From Conidiobolus incongruus B7586 (Eukaryota > Entomophthoromycota > Entomophthoromycetes > Entomophthorales > Conidiobolaceae): a stretch of DNA of 41,320 nucleotides. The position numbers were made by a program, and so were the translations under genes. The stretch covers positions 1 to 41,320 of the forward strand of contig JNEM01011893.1 of the NCBI GenBank assembly GCA_000697335.1, read 5' to 3'. The notes under the pieces were generated by a model. That model was not told the DNA's origin and searched no databases. It saw only the letters and a list, made by a program, of their open reading frames with translations. Below are positions 35,237 through 41,320 of the stretch, piece by piece; within the stretch, counting starts at the first letter, position 1, and every line of letters starts with the position of its first letter.

Positions 35237-35903
35237 TAATATGATTTTTATTATATAATTAGAATTTGAAAACTTTGATATAATTAATTTTTATTCATTC
35301 AATAAATTTGGATTTTAAATTAAATATTCAATAATGATTATTCAACTGACAATAAAAATGTTATCAATTCAATGAAATGCCAGTAATTTTGAACTTTAAT
35401 ATTCTATATAATTAGGGTAATTAAATATATTATAATAAAATTTATGGATAAATATGAGTTCAACATTTTACATTAATCATTCATTGTATATAATAAATGC
35501 AAATAATTATATTCGATTATGAATTAGATTTTTACTGGAAAATACTGTGAGTGAATTTTTTATTGCATCTAATAAATGTAAAAGATATTATATATATTTA
35601 AGATATATGATATTAATAATTTTAAGCTAATATTTGATAATGTTTTAAAGTATTGATGATGAATAAACTATTCAACTTGAAAATATTTGAATTGTCAATC
35701 CCATAATATTAATCAATTCCTTATATTTATCTAAAAGATTCCACTTGGCAAAACGTAATTTTATCCATTTTGTAAAATTCAATTAATAATCCAAAAACAA
35801 CATTAACAATAATAATTATATTAAATTATAATTGATTTGATTATTTAATTACCTACTTTTCCCTTGTCAATTCTATTATTTTGCTTATAAAACTTTAGTA
35901 AAT
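35237..35903. promoter_or_regulatory. RPB3 upstream region
   Basis: AT-rich sequence between the mariner copy and the RPB3 start. A GC-richer patch, CCACTTGGCAAAACG (35741-35755), lies about 150 bp before the ATG and is the only candidate element seen. Confidence 0.35.
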
Positions 35904-37016
35904 ATGTCAGATTCGGAATCAGGATTTTATAATAGAGGTATATTTAAATTCTCCCCTTAATTTACTTTCCACAATTTGGTTTATATTTTGTAATATTTAG
36001 ATAGAAATTACGATAACAATAATGACGACGCATTTTTTGATAATGATAATTATTCAAAATCCAAATCAGGTTCTAAAGCTAGAGCTGGAGGTAATGTAGG
36101 GTTTAAATCCAATATTGAAACGAGTTTCGAAGATGCTCCACCTATCGACCCTGTACAATGGAGAAAAAAATTGCAAAAGAAGCGTAATATGCCTAATTTA
36201 GAGCCAGAGATTTACGTTAGACACTTAGATGACGAACGTATCAAATTCGTGCTGTATGATTGTGATTTGAACTTAGCCAACTCTTTCAGAAGAATTATTC
36301 AAGCTGAAGTACCTACCCTCGCTATTGATTTAGTAGAAATTGAACAGAATACTTCTGTTTTGGCTGACGAATTCTTGGCGCATCGTTTGGGTTTGGTACC
36401 AATTGTCAGTACAAAAGCGGATGTTTACAAGTACTCCAGAGATTGTTCATGCTCCCAGCACTGTGATTTGTGTTCAGTTACTTTTGAGCTTCATGTCAAA
36501 TGCTCTGGGGAAGAGAATATTACTGTGACTACTCACGATCTCGTCAGTAATACTCCAGGTGTTGAACCCGTGAAATTTAGAAACCCTTTGGGTGGCGATA
36601 TTCCAGATCCTGGTATTCCTCTCGTCAAACTTCGCGCTGGTCAGGAAGTCAAATTGAGATGTATTGCCAAGAAAGGAATTGCCAAAGAACATGCTAAATG
36701 GAATCCTGCAACGGCTGTGGGCTTTGAATACGATCCTGAGAACAAACTCCGCCACCTGGATTACTGGGTCGAACAAAGCGATCGCGAATGGCCCGTGAGT
36801 GATAATGCTAACTTGGAAATGACTGTTGACGACAAATTGCCATTTGACTATAATGCAGAACCCGAAGCCTTCTACTTTGATGTCGAATCCTCCGGTACCA
36901 TTCCTCCTGAATCCATCTGTGTTACAGCACTTAAACTCCTCCAGGATAAGCTCGGAACCCTCTCTCTTGCCCTCAACGGCGCTGACGAACCAGCAGCTAA
37001 TGATAAGGGATGGTAA
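35904..37016 (+). CDS. RNA polymerase II subunit RPB3 with N-terminal extension
   Basis: Assembly-platform subunit of RNA polymerase II, alpha-like, pairing with RPB11. Exons 35904-35937 and 36001-37016 (63-nt intron) give 349 residues, longer than yeast (318) and human (275). Family homology starts only at about residue 79 (EIYVRHL). The alpha-motif is DCDLNLANSFRRIIQAEVPT, and DEFLAHRLGLVP follows. The zinc loop SRDCSCSQHCDLCSV has C160, C162, C166 and C169 in the C-x-C-x3-C-x2-C order of fungal RPB3. The C-terminal dimerisation helix ends LGTLSLALNG. The first 74 residues are Asp/Asn/Ser/Lys-rich and unlike RPB3. An internal ATG (Met75, 36189) would give a conventional-length protein, but the first exon and intron are well formed and join in frame, so I keep the upstream start. 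The gene converges on Eaf3. Confidence 0.94.
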
Positions 37017-37444
37017 TCGTGTAATTTGCTTAAAACATTTGTAAAAAATCTCAATATTGCAATCAAATATTCCATAGCTTATAACCTTATATGATAATGG
37101 CTTAATATCAATCATTCAGGTTGATCAACTTTAAATTGAATTACTTATTTTTATTTGAATTTCTACCATAATATATAAATCAATCTAATATTACAACTCA
37201 AACTTTAAAATCATGTTTATAATCTGGTAAATATATGATTTTTCATCTTATTTATGTATTTTTTATATTAAATCTCTTATTTTGAATTATTAAGCTATTA
37301 GATTAATAATACTAATTGAATTTATAACAAAGCAATATTGATTATTACAACATAAATGAGTAATCAATTCTATTTCAAAAAATTTATTGAATTTATTTTT
37401 CAAATTAATTTTAATATTGATCAGGCAACTACCATTATAAAAGA
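37017..37444. other. Convergent 3' spacer between RPB3 and Eaf3
   Basis: 428 bp of AT-rich sequence between the two stop codons, shared by both 3' ends. No other feature is seen. Confidence 0.5.
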
Positions 37445-38930
37445 TCAATGGTGTGACTTCAAATCCGATAATGACAAACTATCAATATTACTATTTAGCA
37501 AAATTTCTCGACTAGCGTTAGTATAATTCTCAGTAAAGTATTCAACTCTGTTATTATTTAAAAAACTATTAAAGGTTAGTATAATCTTTAATAGAAAGAA
37601 AATATAGATTACTTGAGAAGTTCATTGCATTTCGCCTGTATAAAAGCTTCTTCCTTGGGTGTGAATTCATTTTGTAAGATGAAATTAGGTAATTGAACTA
37701 ATATAAATCTTAATATTATTTTATTATATATTTTAAATATAAAATTACCTAGCATTCTCAACAAGTACTCAGGTGAATATACCAAACTCAGGTCATCGTC
37801 AATATTGGCATCATTGGTCTGTTTGATGAATTGGGGACGCTCTAATCCGAATAATAAGAAACTTCCCAAAGTTTGGTTGAATAGAGTCTTCAAACTTGAT
37901 ATTAGGATGGTTAACTCTTTGAAGTCACTAAAGAGTGTTAATCGATGTATTGTAATAAATGGGGCTGAGTATTTACTCAGTTTTTAATTTCTTATCCAAT
38001 TTTTTGTGATTTAAAAAATCGTCAAGTATGGAAGCTACCGAGTGATTTCTGTTTAGTGGAATTAACTTGGTAGAGGTTAATCAATAAGTGTATTGTAATA
38101 TAGTCATTTGAATACCTTCTTTTTACTAGTGATTAAATCCCACTGCTTGATAAGTTCTAGTTTGAGTTGGATGGTAAGCTTAAGATTAATTGGTTTTTTA
38201 TTATTAGATGTTGAACTTGAGGTTGTGTCAGATTCAGATTTCATTTTCTAAGTTTGTTAGTTAATGGATATCTGTATTCATATTTAGTATTCAATACCTT
38301 CTCAGGTGACAATTTTGGCTTTTTAGTTTTATTTCCATTGTCCTTGCCACTATTTGTAGATTTGTCATTCGAATTTGGTTTTTCAACTTTCACAGATTTG
38401 GAATTGGTGCCATTATTAGTTGTATTATTATTAGTTTTAGACTTTGCATTAGGCTTAGGTTTCAATTGGTCTCTTAGTTTCTGTTGCAACTTTTTACCCT
38501 CGTCGTTAAATTTTAACATACGAGTTTCTGGAACCCACTCATCCCAACTAAATCGAATTTAATTAAAAATTTTACATTTATTTTAATGCTAGAATTACGT
38601 TTGGTTCCAACCCTTATAATGTATAAAATAGAGAGGTTTTACAGTTCTACCTCCTGGATCTTTATTCTCATACTCGATATTTTCAATTTCTTCATCGGAA
38701 CTCGTATACCAATCGATGTTCTCAACCTATTATTAACATTTATTAACACTAATATATACTTATTATTTATACTAAATTACTTTAGCTTCATAAATTTGAG
38801 GACCGTGATAACAAAGTACAGACTCTTTCAAACCGTATTTAAATTTTTTCGCTATAGGGATATCGTCTAAGTTGACGAGGATGGGAGTTTCTTTACTGGT
38901 TTTGGATTTTAATTTTTTCTTGTTGGTCAT
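37445..38930 (-). CDS. Eaf3/MRG15-type chromo and MRG domain protein
   Basis: Chromatin reader found in NuA4 acetyltransferase and Rpd3S deacetylase complexes; the chromodomain binds methylated H3K36. Eight exons on the minus strand: 38930-38781, 38726-38599, 38547-38298, 38247-38116, 38065-37977, 37927-37749, 37697-37613 and 37565-37445, giving 377 residues (yeast Eaf3 401, human MRG15 362). The chromo barrel (about 33-100) has VLCYHGPQIYEAKV, then YFIHYKGWNQTWDEWVPETR with its aromatic cage residues. A Lys/Asn/Ser/Pro-rich linker follows. The MRG domain (about 200-377) has LELIKQWDLITSKKK, LIPLNRNHSVASILDDFL, GLERPQF and YSPEYLLRMLVQLPNF. The last exon (FLNNNRVEYFTENYTNASRE) completes the domain. 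It is easily missed because the donor of the preceding intron creates a TAA on read-through. Confidence 0.92.
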
Positions 38931-41320
38931 AGTTTTTTAATGTCAAAATATTTATAAATAGACATTTGAGGATATGACTAATGTATTTAGAGGGCTTTAT
39001 TGTCTTGGATTTGATTAGATTTGACATATGGGACAGATTTTAGGGAGGATGGGGTAGGAAATCTTTTACCTGATATGCTTGCATATTTTAACAAATATAT
39101 CAAATTCTAAAACAATTCCAAAATAATTAAACAAGTTATAAATTTATTTTAAAACATTATTATCAACACAAATTAATTATATTTATAATGAAAAAAATAT
39201 TATAATATTCTTGTATTTTATAGATTGAAAAGTTTTTAATATTTTTAATCTATTATTAAATAGCTTCACAAAAATGATATATATTTTATAATAATTTTAA
39301 TATTAATTCAATTCCTAATACTTTATTATCAACAAATTATTGTCAAATATTTATTCATTTAGTAATAATCATTATAAGAAACTATTCTGGTTGTAATATT
39401 ATTAATTTATATTATATTATCAATTTTTTATAAATATTGTCTCTATTCATGAATAATTCATTCATTTGAAACTAACTTTAAATATTCAAAGTATTGGACT
39501 AGATAAAGTTACATAAATCAAGTTAAATAGTATTATTATGTTAATTTTCATTTCTAAAAATATTTATTTTATCATGATATATTCAAAAATATATTTTGAT
39601 ATCAATTAAAGACTGAAACTTTTTTAATTTTATAAAATACCAGCAGTATTGGGTTATTTTATCAAATGAGATCAAGTGAATATTTGGAGAAATAGTGTAT
39701 CTATCATTTTTGATGAATATACTTTCTTATAAGAGATTAACAATTTTTGAACTGGAGAAATAAATCTTAGTAAATTGATTTTTAATTTTTTAATTTATAT
39801 TAATTTAATTAGATTATATCTCATCAGTATTGAACAAATCCGAGATTAAATATTATTAACAATCCAATATTAATTATTAATATGTACATCTATCCGAATT
39901 AATTATCTTATTCAGTATTAAATGTTCTTGAAATTTTTATTTTACTAATTAAATATCGGAACAATGATATAAGATATTAAACAATTCTAAAATTCAATTC
40001 ATATATATTAAAATTATATACAACAATTGAATTTTCGATATTTAGTTCATGAATTAATCTATAATGAATTACAAAATATTAGAATTTTGTTATATTTAAT
40101 AAAAATTTGAATTATTCATAAATTCAAGATATATCTCAAAAAGTTGATTATATTAATTTTTAAATTATTGAAGTTTAAAGATATAATTATAAACAGTACA
40201 CGTGATTTAATAATTTTATTTTTATTATATCATAGAGTATAATTATGATATTACATATTTTCAAAAAACTAAATTTGACAGCTTTTTTTATATATGTTTT
40301 TTGTGACAGCTGATAGTCATTTGTTTGAAATGATAGATCACTCCAAAATCTAAAAACAGTTTCTATTGTAAAATCATTATTATAATGATAATATTTTCAA
40401 AATCACCATATTTTAGATTACATTCATAAATTGAATATATTATTGTTATTTAATATTAGCTTATTGAAGAGTTAATATCAAAGATCATATTTAATATATT
40501 TTTCCCCTTTTTAGCAATAGGCTTTATTTAATAATAAATTTTTTATTATTTTAATATTATTCTATATATAATATATTATAATTTGGAATATTTATAAGCA
40601 AATTTTATTAGAATTTATAATATAATAAATTCTAAAAATGATTTCAAATTTGACATACTAATATAAAAACTTGATTTATTTTATTATTAATTGTTTTTAT
40701 TATATATTATTATATAATATTTATATTATAATATAAAATTTAATCTTTAATAAATATATAATTTGTCTATATTAAAATACATTGAAAAATTATTTTAATC
40801 ACTTAGTTTAATTCCTATATTTAGTGTGGAAATTTTAAGGAAAAAAGCCTTGATATTAATTTTAAAAATTTAACTCAACTAATTATTAAATAATAAAGGA
40901 ATATATTTCTAATAATATTGATGTTTTAATTTATAATTATATATTATTGAGGGCACTTGAAAATCTTGCTTAGTTTAAAATATAAATGAAATTATAATAT
41001 ATTTTTCATAAATAATACTTATTATAATTAGTTATCTTATATTAAAAATATTTTTCTATTTTAATTTTGTTAATTTTGTTTAAATTTATAAAAAGATTAT
41101 TTTAATATTTGTTTTATATTTTTAGTAGGTTTTTTTATTATTTTTTAATTTTTTATTATAATCCAGGTTTTTTTTCAATCCAAATCTTATAAATTTTGAA
41201 ATTTAATTAAAATTTAAATTATAATTAAATTATAATATAAATATATAATATAATATATTATATATTTATATTAATCTTTTACCTATAACTTTCATATATA
41301 TATTTATTCAAAAAGATATA
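38931..41320. other. AT-rich spacer to the window end
   Basis: Begins with the Eaf3 promoter; a GC-richer stretch near 39030-39065 includes GGGAGGATGGGGTAGG. The rest is extremely AT-rich, without a gene, clear repeat or RNA. Confidence 0.5.

Noticed and set aside
36474-37115. 213-codon antisense frame over RPB3
   Set aside because: Lies opposite a strongly conserved coding exon; no family resemblance and no splice or start context of its own.
38254-38870. Plus-strand frames opposite Eaf3
   Set aside because: Antisense to the Lys/Asn/Ser linker and chromodomain exons; no independent support.
1-41320. CRISPR arrays, operons, prokaryotic promoters or ribosome binding sites
   Set aside because: The window is eukaryotic nuclear DNA with spliced genes; no regularly spaced repeats were seen.

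Overview
The window is nuclear DNA from an intron-bearing eukaryote, most likely a fungus of an early-diverging (zygomycete-grade) lineage. The clues are a Cla4-type PAK kinase with PH, CRIB and kinase domains in that order, an RPB3 zinc loop of the fungal kind, a short eIF3g and an Eaf3-type MRG protein. Spacers are extremely AT-rich, while coding exons are clearly richer in G and C, so genes stand out as islands. The species cannot be named from this sequence.

Eleven protein-coding genes were rebuilt with complete exon structures, plus one tRNA. In order they are: phosphopantetheine adenylyltransferase (+), CLPTM1-family protein (-), U1 snRNP protein C (-), DENR/Tma22 (+), eIF3g (+), a MATE transporter (-), tRNA-Leu(AAG) (-), proteasome alpha-2 (+), an OPA3-like protein (-), a PAK/Cla4 kinase (+), RPB3 (+) and Eaf3/MRG15 (-). 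Each reading frame closes exactly across all of its introns. The 44 introns are nearly uniform: 43 are 44 to 67 nt and one is 134 nt. All 44 donors begin GTA, and 39 of 44 acceptors are TAG.

The left end (1-3700) is a nest of DNA transposons. A mariner (DD34D) copy sits inside a Tc1-like copy. A second Tc1-like copy sits inside a short element bounded by 34-nt inverted repeats. Two further copies of the same mariner family lie at about 26780-28070 and 33923-35236. All copies are dead, and where the ancestral codon can be inferred their stops fit C-to-T change at CpA. One LTR-retrotransposon fossil is suspected at about 16.7-17.4 kb.

The remaining spacers are mostly featureless AT-rich DNA. 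They hold three weak gene-like remnants, near 15.1-15.6, 18.8-19.0 and 22.5-23.0 kb; the last looks like a decayed protein kinase. The genes are housekeeping genes for CoA synthesis, splicing, translation initiation, protein turnover, transcription, chromatin and signalling, and they do not form a pathway cluster. I found no convincing new biological system. The best leads are a stop-free 54-nt intron in the proteasome gene, a 74-residue N-terminal extension on RPB3, very small exons, and the RIP-like decay of the transposons.
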